DNA from: Formosa sp. L2A11
GTDB taxonomy: Bacteria > Bacteroidota > Bacteroidia > Flavobacteriales > Flavobacteriaceae
Reading direction: 5' to 3'
Length of the DNA stretch: 64,000 nucleotides
Assembly (NCBI RefSeq): GCF_009796865.1
Contig: NZ_CP047028.1
Span: forward strand, 248,001-312,000
Both the position numbers and the translations under genes were made by a program. Shown here in pieces: positions 17,938-27,771 of this stretch. Every line of letters starts with the position of its first letter. The first letter of the stretch is position 1. The notes beneath the pieces are model-generated. The model saw nothing but the letters and a program-made list of their open reading frames with translations. It was not told where the DNA came from and did no database searches.

Positions 17938-20409
17938 TTAATTTTGGGTTTGTACTGAAGAATTGGTTTTAGCCTGCTCTTTTTTAATTTCTGTAAGTTG
18001 TTTATTCGCTTCTGAATAAACATCGCTATACATTTTGAAATTTTCAATTACACTTTCAAGAATATAAGTGGCCTGAAAGGCATCTCCTAATTCTTTATAA
18101 TTCATAGCCATAATAATTAAGCCTTTTGCACTAAAATATTTATAGCTAGAATAGTCTTTAGCTAAACGCTGAACAGCAACATTAGATCCTTCGTAATCGC
18201 CATCTTTATGTTTAAAATACGCATTGTAAAATAAAGCTTCTGCAGCAGTTTCTCCCGTTGCAACTTTACTAACTTCTTCGTAAGCTTCTTTTGCAAGCTC
18301 TAAGTCGTTAGAGTTAAACGCAGATCTTGCAATAATAATATGAGCATCACTCTTAATTTTATTATCGATGGTTTTATTTGCTAATACTTTATTTGCATAA
18401 CTTACTGCACTCTTGTATTTACTTAATTGATAATTTGCTTTCATTAAGTTTGATTGCGCAAAAATAACATTCTGAGGAAAATCTGCTTCTGCTTCTAAGC
18501 GCTCTAACACTGGAATAGCATCTATCCAACTTTTCCCATCAAGATAGCTTTGAGCCAAATGCATTAATGATTCTTCTGTAAACTCACTTCTTGGAGCATC
18601 TACAACATATTTATAATGTGGTGCAGCATTTACTTTTAACCCTTTTTTATAATATAATTGTGCTAAATAAAAGTGAGCTTCTCTGGCGTGTAATCCGTTT
18701 TCAAATTGACTTAAATAGCCATTAAACTGTTTTATTGCTTCGTTTGTATTGTTGTCTAAATATTTTTTCTCGGCAGCCTCGTAAGTAGAGTTATCTAAAT
18801 CTGCGTCTGATACGCTTACATAAGCTAAAGTGCTTACCCAAGCCGCATAGGTATCTACTTCACCCATATCAATATAAATTAAACGCGCTGTAGCAACTGC
18901 TTGAATGGCTTCTGGTGTACCTGGATAATTTGTTGCAACAGTTTCAAAACGAGCTAAAGCACCTTCGTTTTTACCATCGTTATAAAAAATTAATCCTTCT
19001 CGAAGCATTGCTTTAGGTGTTAACGAACTCATTCTATATTCAGAACTCAACCTGTTATACATTTTTACAGCCTTGTCTATCTCATTTGATTTTGTGTATG
19101 AATTTCCCAACTCATACATCGCATCGTCTCTTAATTTAGATTTAGGATAAGTATCTATGAAATTTTCTAAATCTGAAACTTTGGTTTTAGAATTCCCGAT
19201 ATATCCATAACTCATCGCTTTTTGAAACGCTGCATAATCTGGTTCTATTTGATCTAAATTAATAGCAGAATTATACGCTTTTGTTGCACTATCATAATTA
19301 CTAGACACAAAGTAACTATCTCCTAAACGTAAATAAGCATCGTTTAATTTAACCTGATCTTCGTTGTAATTTTGAGTAAAGGTTTTAAAATGCGTTGCAG
19401 CTTGAGAGTATTCTTTTTGTTTAAAGTAAGCATAACCTAAACTGTAATCTACTGTTTTACTTTCTTGGTTAGTTGTTCCTGTAAATTGTAAGAATGTTTT
19501 AAAATCTAAAACAGCATCGTCATAATTATTTAAGCTATAATTACATTCTCCTCTCCAAAAACTAGCACGAGCAGTATACTCTGGATTTATTGGTTCTTTT
19601 AAAGCTTTATCGAAGAAACTTAATGCATCTTCATATTTTTCTTCCCTAAGTAATTCTTGTCCTCTATAAAAAGCTACCTTTTGGTAAGCTTCTTTACTTG
19701 CTGTATCTTTTTTATCTTTTAATATTTTTAATGCGGCTGTGTAATTTTTAGATGTGATATAAGAATCTACTAACAAGCCTTCTATTTCTGCACGGTGAGC
19801 CGTTTCTGGATACGCTGTTAAATAACCTGATAACACAGAAGGAACAGATTCGTATGGGTTTCCTGTTTCGTAACTAATTTTAGCATAATTATACGTAGCA
19901 TCTTCTTGAATTTGTGCTACAAAATCCATTTGAGAAGCATTTCTAAAAGCATTTAAAGCTTCTGTCTTTTTACCTAAATGAATATAACTTTCTCCTAAAT
20001 GATAGTATGCATTTTGTGCAACACTATTTGAACCACTAATAATTTTACTAAACTCAGAAATTGCACTTTCGTAATCTCCTTGTTTGTAGTAAGCATATCC
20101 TAATAAATAATAATCTGTATTACTCCATTTTCCTCTTTTACCTTCGTATAAGTTTAAATATGGAATGGCTTCACTGTAATTACCTAAATTAAAATAGCTC
20201 TCTCCTACTATTTTATTTAATTCAGATTCTTCTTCTCTGCTACTATATGGTATTTGTTCTTTTGATAATGCAATCGCTTGCTGAAAATTCCCTAATTTAA
20301 AATTTAAATCGGCTTTATAATAAGACATTTTCTCTTTGTATTTCGCTTGATCTTTTACTTGATCGAAATACTGATTTGCTTCCTTAGCATCGTCACTATC
20401 GTATGCCAT
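17938..20409 (-). CDS. Tetratricopeptide-repeat protein, main (C-terminal) part of a frameshifted gene
   Basis: 823 codons from the first ATG of the frame, almost entirely TPR repeats. Typical units are GESYFNLGNYSEAIPYLNLY, YLLGYAYYKQGDYESAISEF and YHLGESYIHLGKKTEALNAF. Such proteins are usually periplasmic scaffolds. The true gene does not start here: the same frame is open for another 41 codons upstream (to about 20532) and continues the reading of 20499-20957. Together they give a protein of about 1005 residues with a signal peptide. As written, the piece has no secretion signal. Confidence 0.8.
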   Translation of the reverse strand: MAYDSDDAKEANQYFDQVKDQAKYKEKMSYYKADLNFKLGNFQQAIALSKEQIPYSSREEESELNKIVGESYFNLGNYSEAIPYLNLYEGKRGKWSNTDYYLLGYAYYKQGDYESAISEFSKIISGSNSVAQNAYYHLGESYIHLGKKTEALNAFRNASQMDFVAQIQEDATYNYAKISYETGNPYESVPSVLSGYLTAYPETAHRAEIEGLLVDSYITSKNYTAALKILKDKKDTASKEAYQKVAFYRGQELLREEKYEDALSFFDKALKEPINPEYTARASFWRGECNYSLNNYDDAVLDFKTFLQFTGTTNQESKTVDYSLGYAYFKQKEYSQAATHFKTFTQNYNEDQVKLNDAYLRLGDSYFVSSNYDSATKAYNSAINLDQIEPDYAAFQKAMSYGYIGNSKTKVSDLENFIDTYPKSKLRDDAMYELGNSYTKSNEIDKAVKMYNRLSSEYRMSSLTPKAMLREGLIFYNDGKNEGALARFETVATNYPGTPEAIQAVATARLIYIDMGEVDTYAAWVSTLAYVSVSDADLDNSTYEAAEKKYLDNNTNEAIKQFNGYLSQFENGLHAREAHFYLAQLYYKKGLKVNAAPHYKYVVDAPRSEFTEESLMHLAQSYLDGKSWIDAIPVLERLEAEADFPQNVIFAQSNLMKANYQLSKYKSAVSYANKVLANKTIDNKIKSDAHIIIARSAFNSNDLELAKEAYEEVSKVATGETAAEALFYNAYFKHKDGDYEGSNVAVQRLAKDYSSYKYFSAKGLIIMAMNYKELGDAFQATYILESVIENFKMYSDVYSEANKQLTEIKKEQAKTNSSVQTQN

Positions 20410-20498
20410 ATAACCAATATAATATTTGGCTTGTGCACCGTAAGTACTAGAGTTTTCTACTTTAGCTAAATATTTTCTAGCGTTTTTATAATTCTTAG

Positions 20499-20957
20499 TT
20501 ACAAATGCGGTATAACCTTTATTAAAATTATATATCTATCCTTTTCTAAAACAGTTAAAGCACGTTCGTCTACACGATCGTACCATTTTTTAGCACGCGC
20601 ATATTTTCCGCTTTTAAAATAAAAATCTGCAACATCTATATAAGCAGAGTTTCGTTTTGGGCTTGTTGGATATTCAGTAACAAACTCTTCAACCAAATCG
20701 TCTGCTTTAATTTGATTTAATCGAATGGCAGCACTCGCAATGTAATATGCACATTCCGATTTCATTACTTCTTCATTGGTCTTCTTCTGTATACTTGTAA
20801 ATATATTCTGAGCAGCCAAATATTGTTTACTATTATATAAAGACAGTGCTTTTAAGTAATCTGCCTGATCATTCGTATATATTGCAGTTTGTTGTGCCAG
20901 CATATGGCCGCTCATAACAATTGCAAATAAAAATAGTATAATGTTACTTCTAGTCAT
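20499..20957 (-). CDS. N-terminal fragment of the TPR protein (before the frameshift)
   Basis: 152 codons with a signal peptide (MTRSNIILFLFAIVMSGHMLAQQ) followed by the first TPR units (YLKALSLYNSKQYLAAQNIF, DFYFKSGKYARAKKWY). Sense ends at R141. The last eleven residues (YIILIKVIPHL) are out of frame, while the other frame reads YNFNKGYTAFVTKNYKNARK at once. See the frameshift site at 20530-20535. The -7-like box at 20980-20987 could drive the operon. Confidence 0.75.
   Translation of the reverse strand: MTRSNIILFLFAIVMSGHMLAQQTAIYTNDQADYLKALSLYNSKQYLAAQNIFTSIQKKTNEEVMKSECAYYIASAAIRLNQIKADDLVEEFVTEYPTSPKRNSAYIDVADFYFKSGKYARAKKWYDRVDERALTVLEKDRYIILIKVIPHL
20530..20535 (-). other. Frameshift site: TATATA run in the TPR gene
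   Basis: On the coding strand the bases after codon R141 (AGA) read TATATAATTTT. Removing one TA restores AGA TAT AAT TTT AAT AAA (RYNFNK) and joins both TPR frames without any other change. This is a 2-bp insertion in a dinucleotide run. It may be a real mutation, slippage-type phase variation, or a sequencing error; the sequence alone cannot decide. Confidence 0.8.
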
Positions 20958-20979
20958 TAACCTTAAGTTTTATTTAAAT

Positions 20980-20987
20980 CAAAGATA
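20980..20987 (-). promoter_or_regulatory. Candidate -7 element for the TPR operon
   Basis: CAAAGATA on the plus strand is TATCTTTG on the coding strand, an exact TAnnTTTG match, 23 bp upstream of the TPR start codon. No good -33 TTG was found at the usual distance, so confidence is limited. Confidence 0.4.
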
Positions 20988-21143
20988 ATTTAATTACATC
21001 CTTTAACGAAAATTTACGAAAATATTATTCATTAAAAATACAAAATTGAAAAATATTTTTTTTTAATAAAAAGCAATCTATCTCTATTTTATAAGTTATT
21101 ATAAAATGATACATTTACAACACTTAAAAAACAATCTATTATT

Positions 21144-21830
21144 ATGCCACAAACTGTTCTCCAATTAAAAGATGTTTCTATATTTCAAGGCGATAGTCTT
21201 GTACTTTCTAATGTAAATGTTGAAGTTTTCAAAGGAGATTTTGTGTACTTAATTGGGAAAACGGGAACAGGAAAAAGTAGTTTCATGAAAACCCTTTATG
21301 CAGATTTACCTCTTACACAAGGTGAAGGTAGCATTGTAGACTTTGACTTAAGAGCTTTAAAGGAAAAAGAAATTCCGTTTTTAAGACGAAAATTAGGTGT
21401 CGTTTTTCAAGATTTTAAACTTTTAATTGATAGAAATATTAATGAAAATTTACGTTTTGTACTAAAAGCTACCGGTTGGAAAGATAAAGCAGCTATGCAA
21501 GGACGTATAGACGAAGTTTTAGAAAAAGTAGGAATGAAAACAAAAGGCTTTAAATTTCCTCATGAGCTTTCTGGAGGCGAACAACAACGTGTTGCCATTG
21601 CCCGTGCTTTACTTAACGACCCAGAACTTATTCTTGCAGATGAGCCAACTGGAAACCTAGACCCGCAAACCAGTATAGAAGTTATGAAAGTACTTCTAGA
21701 TATTAATAAAAACGGAAATACCATTTTAATGGCAACTCACGATTATGCACTGCTTTTAAAATACCCAAGTAAAACATTAAAGTGCGATAACAATCAGTTA
21801 TTCGAAGTGGTACAGCGTAAAACAGAATAA
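21144..21830 (+). CDS. ftsE: Cell-division ATP-binding protein FtsE
   Basis: 228-residue ABC ATPase. Walker A is GKTGTGKSS (about residue 38), the Q-loop VVFQDFKLL, the ABC signature LSGGEQQR (about 142), Walker [10 protein letters not shown] and the switch His in ATHDYALL. The closest family by sequence is FtsE, which with FtsX forms the divisome complex that controls peptidoglycan hydrolases. FtsX is not adjacent, as is usual in Bacteroidetes. The gene is monocistronic or first before the glycan locus. Confidence 0.88.
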   Translation: MPQTVLQLKDVSIFQGDSLVLSNVNVEVFKGDFVYLIGKTGTGKSSFMKTLYADLPLTQGEGSIVDFDLRALKEKEIPFLRRKLGVVFQDFKLLIDRNINENLRFVLKATGWKDKAAMQGRIDEVLEKVGMKTKGFKFPHELSGGEQQRVAIARALLNDPELILADEPTGNLDPQTSIEVMKVLLDINKNGNTILMATHDYALLLKYPSKTLKCDNNQLFEVVQRKTE

Positions 21831-21918
21831 TGAAACAGTAATATTTACACAAAAAAAACATGTCTCCTTTTAATTAAAAAGCACTGTTTTACATGTATTA
21901 CAGCTCACCCAATTTAAA

Positions 21919-22812
21919 ATGTTATCAGTATTAGTTCCTATATATAATTATAGTGTTGTGCATTTAGTTACAACACTTCACAAACAACTTACTGCTTGCA
22001 ATATCCCTTTTGAAATTCTTTGTTTAGACGATGGCTCTGACAAAGAATATGTTTTAAAAAACAAGGTTATTGAATCTCTTATCCATACTTCTTTTTTTAA
22101 ATCTGAAGAAAATAAGGGTAGAACAGAAACAAGACAACGCCTTTCCTATGCTTCAAAATTTGATTGGTTACTCTTTTTAGACTCAGATACACTTCCTAAA
22201 AACAATACATTTATAGCAAATTATATTTCTCATTTAAATACAGATATCGATGCCATTTTTGGAGGAATTACATACAAAGACACGCCTCCGAAACCTGAAT
22301 TTCTTTTACGTTGGAAATACGGTATAAAATACGAATCTCAAACAGCCGAAACAAGAAAACCTTTACCGTTTAAAAACATTGTTTCTGCAAACATGTGCAT
22401 GAGAAAACACGTGTTTAATGCCATAAATACTAATATTACTTACAACGCTTATGGGTTAGACAATTATTTTGGGTCTAAACTAAAAGAAAATAAGGCTAAA
22501 ATCTTACACATAAATAATCCGGTTTACCATTTAGGACTAGAAAGTAATAACGTATACTTACTAAAAAAGGAAGAAGCAACACAAACACTTTTAAAGTTAA
22601 TTCGGGAGAATCTTATTAAAAACAAAGACAATAAGATCTTGTGTTTGTTTCAATTATTAAAAAAAACGCATCTAAATCATCTCTTTTCTTATATTTACAA
22701 AACATCACATCCTGCAATAAAAAAACAGTTAACAAGTGAAAACCCATCAATTTCACTATTTCAATTTTATAGAATTGCATATATGTGTTATGTAGATAAA
22801 AAGACTAAATGA
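21919..22812 (+). CDS. Glycosyltransferase family 2 (GT-A)
   Basis: 297 residues starting directly with the GT2 strand LSVLVPIYNYS. The nucleotide-binding acidic residues appear in LCLDDGSD (about residue 36), and the DXD-type motif in FLDSDT (about 90). The C-terminal third is helical. It overlaps the next glycosyltransferase gene by 4 bp (ATGA), indicating translational coupling. Donor and acceptor are unknown. Confidence 0.85.
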   Translation: MLSVLVPIYNYSVVHLVTTLHKQLTACNIPFEILCLDDGSDKEYVLKNKVIESLIHTSFFKSEENKGRTETRQRLSYASKFDWLLFLDSDTLPKNNTFIANYISHLNTDIDAIFGGITYKDTPPKPEFLLRWKYGIKYESQTAETRKPLPFKNIVSANMCMRKHVFNAINTNITYNAYGLDNYFGSKLKENKAKILHINNPVYHLGLESNNVYLLKKEEATQTLLKLIRENLIKNKDNKILCLFQLLKKTHLNHLFSYIYKTSHPAIKKQLTSENPSISLFQFYRIAYMCYVDKKTK

Positions 22813-23756
22813 AGCCTTACTTTTCTATAATTATACCCCTTTACAATAAGCAGAATCATATAAAACACACGATTAACACTGTAATTAATCAAAGTTTTAA
22901 AGATTTTGAAATTATTGTTGTAAACGATGGATCTACAGATAAAAGTCAAGACATTGTAAGCAACATTAATGAGTCTCGAATTTCAATATTTACCATAAAA
23001 AATCAGGGTGTTAGTTTTGCTCGTAATTTTGGAGTAAAAAAAACAACTTCAGATCGTATTGTATTTTTAGATGCAGACGATTCTTGGGAAACAAATCACT
23101 TAGAAACTCTTTTTAATTTATATCAAGAATATCCTAGTTGTGGTTTATACTGTACCGCATATCAGAAAAAAATAAAACATAAGATTATCCCATCAACCTA
23201 TAATAGTATTCCTAAAATCACAGATTGGAGTGGTATTATTCCTGATTTTTTTGAAGCCAGTTTTATAAATTGTATTGCATGGACTTCTGCCGTTTCTATT
23301 CCAAAACGGGCGTTTATTGCTGTACATGGTTTCGATGAAAGTATTACTTTAGGTGCAGGAGAAGATACAGACCTCTGGATAAAATTAGCCATTAATTACC
23401 CTGTCGCTTTTACAAATACCGTAACAGCAACTCATAATTTATATGCAGAAAACAGAATTTCTAATAGCAGTACAAGTCTTCGGAATTTTATAAACTTAGA
23501 TAATTATGAAGCTGCTGCCAGAGACAATAAATCGCTTAAAAAATATATAGATTTAAATCGATTTGCTTTAGCTTTAAAGTATAAAGTAGACAGAAATGAG
23601 CTTAAATTTAAAGAACACCAGAGTAAAATAGATTTCAAAAATTTAAATTGGAAACAAAAATTAATACTAAAATGTAACCGTACGTTGTTAATTACTGCAA
23701 AAAATATTCAAGTCTTTTTACAACAATCTAATTTGTTTTTAAGTTCTTTTAAATAA
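22809..23756 (+). CDS. Glycosyltransferase family 2 (GT-A)
   Basis: 315 residues with a complete GT2 core: FSIIIPLYNKQNHI at the N-terminus, IVVNDGSTDKS (about residue 37), the DXD motif FLDADDSW (about 85) and an acceptor-site ED motif in GAGEDTDLWIK (about 193). It is the second gene of a two-gene unit and converges with the FdtA-like gene, overlapping its 3' end by 18 bp. Specificity cannot be told. Confidence 0.9.
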   Translation: MKPYFSIIIPLYNKQNHIKHTINTVINQSFKDFEIIVVNDGSTDKSQDIVSNINESRISIFTIKNQGVSFARNFGVKKTTSDRIVFLDADDSWETNHLETLFNLYQEYPSCGLYCTAYQKKIKHKIIPSTYNSIPKITDWSGIIPDFFEASFINCIAWTSAVSIPKRAFIAVHGFDESITLGAGEDTDLWIKLAINYPVAFTNTVTATHNLYAENRISNSSTSLRNFINLDNYEAAARDNKSLKKYIDLNRFALALKYKVDRNELKFKEHQSKIDFKNLNWKQKLILKCNRTLLITAKNIQVFLQQSNLFLSSFK

Positions 23757-24149
23757 CACGTAATCTTCGTAATCTCTTATATAATCGTCTTCATTAAATT
23801 CTGCTGAAGCTAAAACTAAACAGACAGATCCAGAAGAAAAATTTTCGATTTCACGCCAAATTCCAGGCACAATTAACAAACCAATATCCGGTTTATTTAA
23901 AGTAATTAAACGCTCTCCTTCTCCGTCCTTTACACGAACCTGAAAACTACCGCTTACCGGGATTAAAAACTGAGACAAGGTTTTATGTGCATGACCACCA
24001 CGAGAGGCATCGCTAGGAACATCGTACAAAAAATATACGCGTTTAATTTCAAACGGAATACAATCCTTTTCTATCACCGCTAAATTCCCGCGAACATCTT
24101 TAATCTTCGGAATTTCAATACGCTGTAAATCGGTTACTTTTGAAGTCAT
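23739..24149 (-). CDS. FdtA/QdtA-like dTDP-sugar 3,4-ketoisomerase (cupin)
   Basis: 136 residues of the WxcM-like cupin family that converts dTDP-4-keto-6-deoxyglucose to the 3-keto sugar. The blocks are KDVRGNLAVIEK, RVYFLYDVPSDASRGGHAHK (with active-site His residues) and FLIPVSGSFQVRV. The start at 24149 (MTSKVTDLQ) gives a 4-bp ATGA overlap with the upstream glycosyltransferase; an ATG at 24173 is possible but less likely. With the DegT aminotransferase at 27772-28872 it suggests a 3-amino-3,6-dideoxyhexose in the glycan. Confidence 0.87.
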   Translation of the reverse strand: MTSKVTDLQRIEIPKIKDVRGNLAVIEKDCIPFEIKRVYFLYDVPSDASRGGHAHKTLSQFLIPVSGSFQVRVKDGEGERLITLNKPDIGLLIVPGIWREIENFSSGSVCLVLASAEFNEDDYIRDYEDYVLFKRT

Positions 24150-25249
24150 ATTTTGTCTAATAGTAGTTTCCAATCGTTTGTTATGTTTTTAACCGCAAAT
24201 CGTTGCACACTTTTTTTCGCATTAGATTTACAAGTTTGATATAAGGTATTGTCTAATATAAAACTATTCATGGCTTGGGATAGCGCTTGAGCATTAAAAT
24301 TTTCTACCAATATCCCATTATATCCAGATGTAATTACTTCGCTGGGGCCAGAATTACAATTTACAGAAACCATAGGAGTTCCTAAACCTAATGTTTCAGG
24401 TATAACCATAGGAAAACCTTCATGCCTACTGCTTAACACAGCAAAACGCGCATGCTTAACATAAGGATACGGATTTAATGTAAATCCTTTAAATACAACT
24501 TTAGCATCTAAATTTAATTTTAGCACGTAATCTTGAATCATTTTTAAATCTGTTCCATCGCCAACAATCAATAATTTTATGTTTTGTTCTGGTAAATTAG
24601 ACCGTTTATACGCGTCTAACAACAGTTTTAAATTTTTAGGTTCGTCGTGAATTCTTCCAAAGAAAATAATATAATTTTCAATATCTAGATCTTCTACTTT
24701 TATTGCATCTGCTTTCACATTTAGCATCTCAAAATCGAAGCCATTATAAATACATTCAACCTGATTTAAATGTAATGTGCTTTTAAAATGCTGAGCAGCT
24801 GTTTTAGAAACAGCAACCATCTTTTCATTTTTATATAAATAAGAATTTAACCACTTATAAGGCGTAAACGCAATAGAAACATTATAACAATGAAGTACAT
24901 AAATTACAGGAATATCAGCATAAATCCATTTAGAAATTAAAAATTCCCGATAGGCTTGCACTCGAGATCTTCCATCTATAACGACATCAAAATCATGTGT
25001 TTTTAAATACGTTTTAAAATGTTGCAAACGCTTAAATCGTCCTAAAACAGTATTATCCTTATCTTTTAAAGCTCCTAAATTTAAGAGCGTGCCTTTGTAT
25101 TCAAAATCGATATGATTTAGTACAATTACAATATGCACATCGTAATTTAAACGGTGTAACATTACAGATAATTGCGCAGCCGAGCGTTCTGCTCCTCCTT
25201 TTCCTAAAGAGGATGCTACAATACATATCTTTTTATTGTTACTTTGCAA
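24146..25249 (-). CDS. Glycosyltransferase family 4 (GT-B)
   Basis: 367 residues with a GT-B fold: N-terminal GKGGAERSAAQLSVML (about residue 16), a mid-protein ECIYNGFDFEML linker, and a C-terminal GT4 domain with FFGRIHDEPKNLKLLLDAY, LLIVGDGTDL and the donor-binding motif SSRHEGFPMVIPETLGLGTP (about 272). The FdtA-like gene follows with a 4-bp overlap, so they share an mRNA. Confidence 0.9.
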   Translation of the reverse strand: MQSNNKKICIVASSLGKGGAERSAAQLSVMLHRLNYDVHIVIVLNHIDFEYKGTLLNLGALKDKDNTVLGRFKRLQHFKTYLKTHDFDVVIDGRSRVQAYREFLISKWIYADIPVIYVLHCYNVSIAFTPYKWLNSYLYKNEKMVAVSKTAAQHFKSTLHLNQVECIYNGFDFEMLNVKADAIKVEDLDIENYIIFFGRIHDEPKNLKLLLDAYKRSNLPEQNIKLLIVGDGTDLKMIQDYVLKLNLDAKVVFKGFTLNPYPYVKHARFAVLSSRHEGFPMVIPETLGLGTPMVSVNCNSGPSEVITSGYNGILVENFNAQALSQAMNSFILDNTLYQTCKSNAKKSVQRFAVKNITNDWKLLLDKI

Positions 25250-25282
25250 TGATTAAGGGTTTAAAACGATCAAATATACTAA

Positions 25283-26431
25283 ATGAAAATCTTATTAATA
25301 GGAGAATACAGCCGACTTCATAATTCTTTAAAAGAAGGTTTAGAGAAATTAGGTCACGAGGTTACTATTATTGGTTTTGGAGACGATTTTAAAGACTATC
25401 CGGTAGACATAAAACTCTATGAAAATTACCAAACACCTTGGGTTAAGTTCATAAAACATGTTATCTATAAACTTTTTAAGTTTGATTTAGTTTCTCACGA
25501 TATTGAAAAACAATTTTACGCCATAAAAGATAAACTTAAAGGCTATGATGTTGTTCAGTTAATAAATGAAAATGCGTTTAACACGATTCCTAAAACAGAA
25601 AAAAAGCTGCTAGAATACATCTTCAGGAATAACAAAAATGTATTTTTACTATCCTGCGGAACAGATTACAGCAGTGTAAATTTCGCTTACAATAACGGTT
25701 TTAAATATTCTATTTTAACACCATATTTTGAAGAAAAAGAATCTAAGAAATCTTTTTATTATGCTTTAAAATTTACTTCAGAATCTTATAAAAACTTACA
25801 TCAATATATTTATAAAAATATTAAAGGTGTCATTGCCTCAGATTTAGACTATCATATTCCTTTAAAAAATGAATCTAAATATTTAGGCCTTGCTCCTAAC
25901 CCAATAAACACAGATGTTTTAGAGTTTACACAAGTTTCTACGTCTAAAAAAATTGTAATATTTCACGGAATTAACGCATCTAAATACTATAAAAAAGGAA
26001 ACAATTTCTTCTCGGAGGCTTTAGAAGAAATTCAGAAAAAATATAAAGATAAAGTTGAAATTTTAACGGTTACAGATCTGCCTTACACCGAATATATTGA
26101 AGCGTTTAATAAAGCACACATTGTCTTAGATCAGGTTTATGCTTACGACCAAGGTTTTAATGCACTTGAAGCTATGGCTAAAGGAAAAGTAGTCTTTACA
26201 GGAGCAGAACAAGAGTGGTTAGAGTATTATAACTTAAAAGAAAACACTGTTGCTATAAATGCATTACCAGATGTAAACTATTTAATAAATACTTTAGAAT
26301 GGCTAATTCTGAATCCGAATAAAATTGAATCTATTTCTAAAAATGCGCGCCATTTTATTGTAGACAAACATTATTATATAAACGCTGCGAAGTTATATTT
26401 AAACTTATGGAATAGCCAGTTAGAAGATTAA
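25283..26431 (+). CDS. Glycosyltransferase-like protein (GT-B)
   Basis: 382 residues starting MKILLIGEYSRLHNSL, with a Rossmann-like N-domain and a C-terminal half containing KIVIFHGINASKYYKKG and QGFNALEAMAKGKVVFTGAE, the E-x7-E-type donor region of GT4-like enzymes. The family match is weaker than for its neighbours. It is the only plus-strand gene between the minus-strand genes at 24146 and 32220. It is divergent from the GT4 gene (33-bp gap) and shares its stop region (TTAA) with the convergent flippase gene. Confidence 0.75.
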   Translation: MKILLIGEYSRLHNSLKEGLEKLGHEVTIIGFGDDFKDYPVDIKLYENYQTPWVKFIKHVIYKLFKFDLVSHDIEKQFYAIKDKLKGYDVVQLINENAFNTIPKTEKKLLEYIFRNNKNVFLLSCGTDYSSVNFAYNNGFKYSILTPYFEEKESKKSFYYALKFTSESYKNLHQYIYKNIKGVIASDLDYHIPLKNESKYLGLAPNPINTDVLEFTQVSTSKKIVIFHGINASKYYKKGNNFFSEALEEIQKKYKDKVEILTVTDLPYTEYIEAFNKAHIVLDQVYAYDQGFNALEAMAKGKVVFTGAEQEWLEYYNLKENTVAINALPDVNYLINTLEWLILNPNKIESISKNARHFIVDKHYYINAAKLYLNLWNSQLED

Positions 26432-27771
26432 TCTTCTTCTTTATCCTCATGATCATCATCGCCCTGATGAAGAATTCCGTCATCTGGTATTACACCAAAT
26501 AATGATGAACTAAAAATAAGTAAGATAATCCCGTAATACATAACATAAGTTACAAAGTGAGCTATTGTAGCTCCTTTAACGCCATACAGATCTATAAAAT
26601 AAACACTTGTTAAATACAACGTCATTACAGAAAATGCTTCTGTAATAATGTAATGCCAAAACATCTTTTTTGCTAAAAATTGATACGATATTACAATAGA
26701 AAGTACTTTTACAAAATCTCCTAAAAGTTGCCATAAGAATAAGTCTTCAACAGGTTTAAACTCGTCTGTAAACACAATAGCAACAATAAAACGTCTTAAT
26801 AAAAAGATAACTAACAACCCTAATCCAAACACAGGAATAATGGTTTTATAGAACCCAAAGACTTCATCTCTAAACTCTTTATTATTGTCAATTTCAGAAA
26901 AACGAGGCAAAATATAAAGCGACATTAACGAGCTAACAAACATTAAATAGTATTTAGAAATCCTGGTCATTGCTTCCCAAAAACCAGCATCTTTAAAACC
27001 AACATTATCAATAATATATGTTCGTATAGAAATGGCTACAAGTGGCAATACAATGGCTGTAAATAAAGCCATTACAGAATAAGAACTCAGGTTTTTTATA
27101 CTTGTAAAACTAACCTGACTAGAGCGAATAAGCGGTATTAAACTTCGCTGATTAACAACCCCCACTAAAGTGATTAAGAAGATAATAGATTCTGCAATAA
27201 CTATAGAAATTAATGCACCATCTATTTTATTTTGATAAATAAGAATTAAAGTGATTGAAGATCCTAAAATCTGACCTATAATATTAATAACCAAAAGCAT
27301 TCTATACTTTGAAAAACCATTCATTATAGAATACGCAAACATATTCATAGAATAAAACGGTAGTGCAACGGCCATAATACGAATTACATAAGCATAATCG
27401 TTATACGTAGGAAATATAAGTGTGTTTATAAATTCTGCATTAAAATAACACACAAAAGAAACAATTATGGTCGAGATAAACCCAATGTAAAACGATGTAG
27501 ATAATGTTTTACTAAGCTGGACGGTATCGTTTTTAAACTCGGCAATATACTTTACCATACCGTTATACATTCCTAAAATAGCAAAGGATTGCATAGAGCT
27601 TACAAAGTTTCTTAAATTCCCTATTAAAGCTAGACCTTCTGCGCCAATAAAAATAGCGATCGCTTTTGAAGTTAAAAAACCTGTCACGATTTTTATAATT
27701 ACAGATGCCGAATTTAAAGAGGCAACTTTAACTAAAACATTATTATTTATATAATCTATTAATTTCTTCAA
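26428..27771 (-). CDS. Wzx-type O-antigen flippase
   Basis: 447 residues with about twelve membrane segments in the polysaccharide-transporter (MATE-like) pattern, expected to move lipid-linked repeat units across the inner membrane. The N-terminal region LNSASVIIKIVTGFLTSKAIAIF is typical. The C-terminus ends in an acidic tail (DDGILHQGDDDHEDKEED). The start is a TTG directly following the TAA of the upstream aminotransferase gene; no ATG lies nearby, so this unusual start is supported by spacing. It shares its stop bases with the convergent gene. Confidence 0.87.
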   Translation of the reverse strand: MKKLIDYINNNVLVKVASLNSASVIIKIVTGFLTSKAIAIFIGAEGLALIGNLRNFVSSMQSFAILGMYNGMVKYIAEFKNDTVQLSKTLSTSFYIGFISTIIVSFVCYFNAEFINTLIFPTYNDYAYVIRIMAVALPFYSMNMFAYSIMNGFSKYRMLLVINIIGQILGSSITLILIYQNKIDGALISIVIAESIIFLITLVGVVNQRSLIPLIRSSQVSFTSIKNLSSYSVMALFTAIVLPLVAISIRTYIIDNVGFKDAGFWEAMTRISKYYLMFVSSLMSLYILPRFSEIDNNKEFRDEVFGFYKTIIPVFGLGLLVIFLLRRFIVAIVFTDEFKPVEDLFLWQLLGDFVKVLSIVISYQFLAKKMFWHYIITEAFSVMTLYLTSVYFIDLYGVKGATIAHFVTYVMYYGIILLIFSSSLFGVIPDDGILHQGDDDHEDKEED

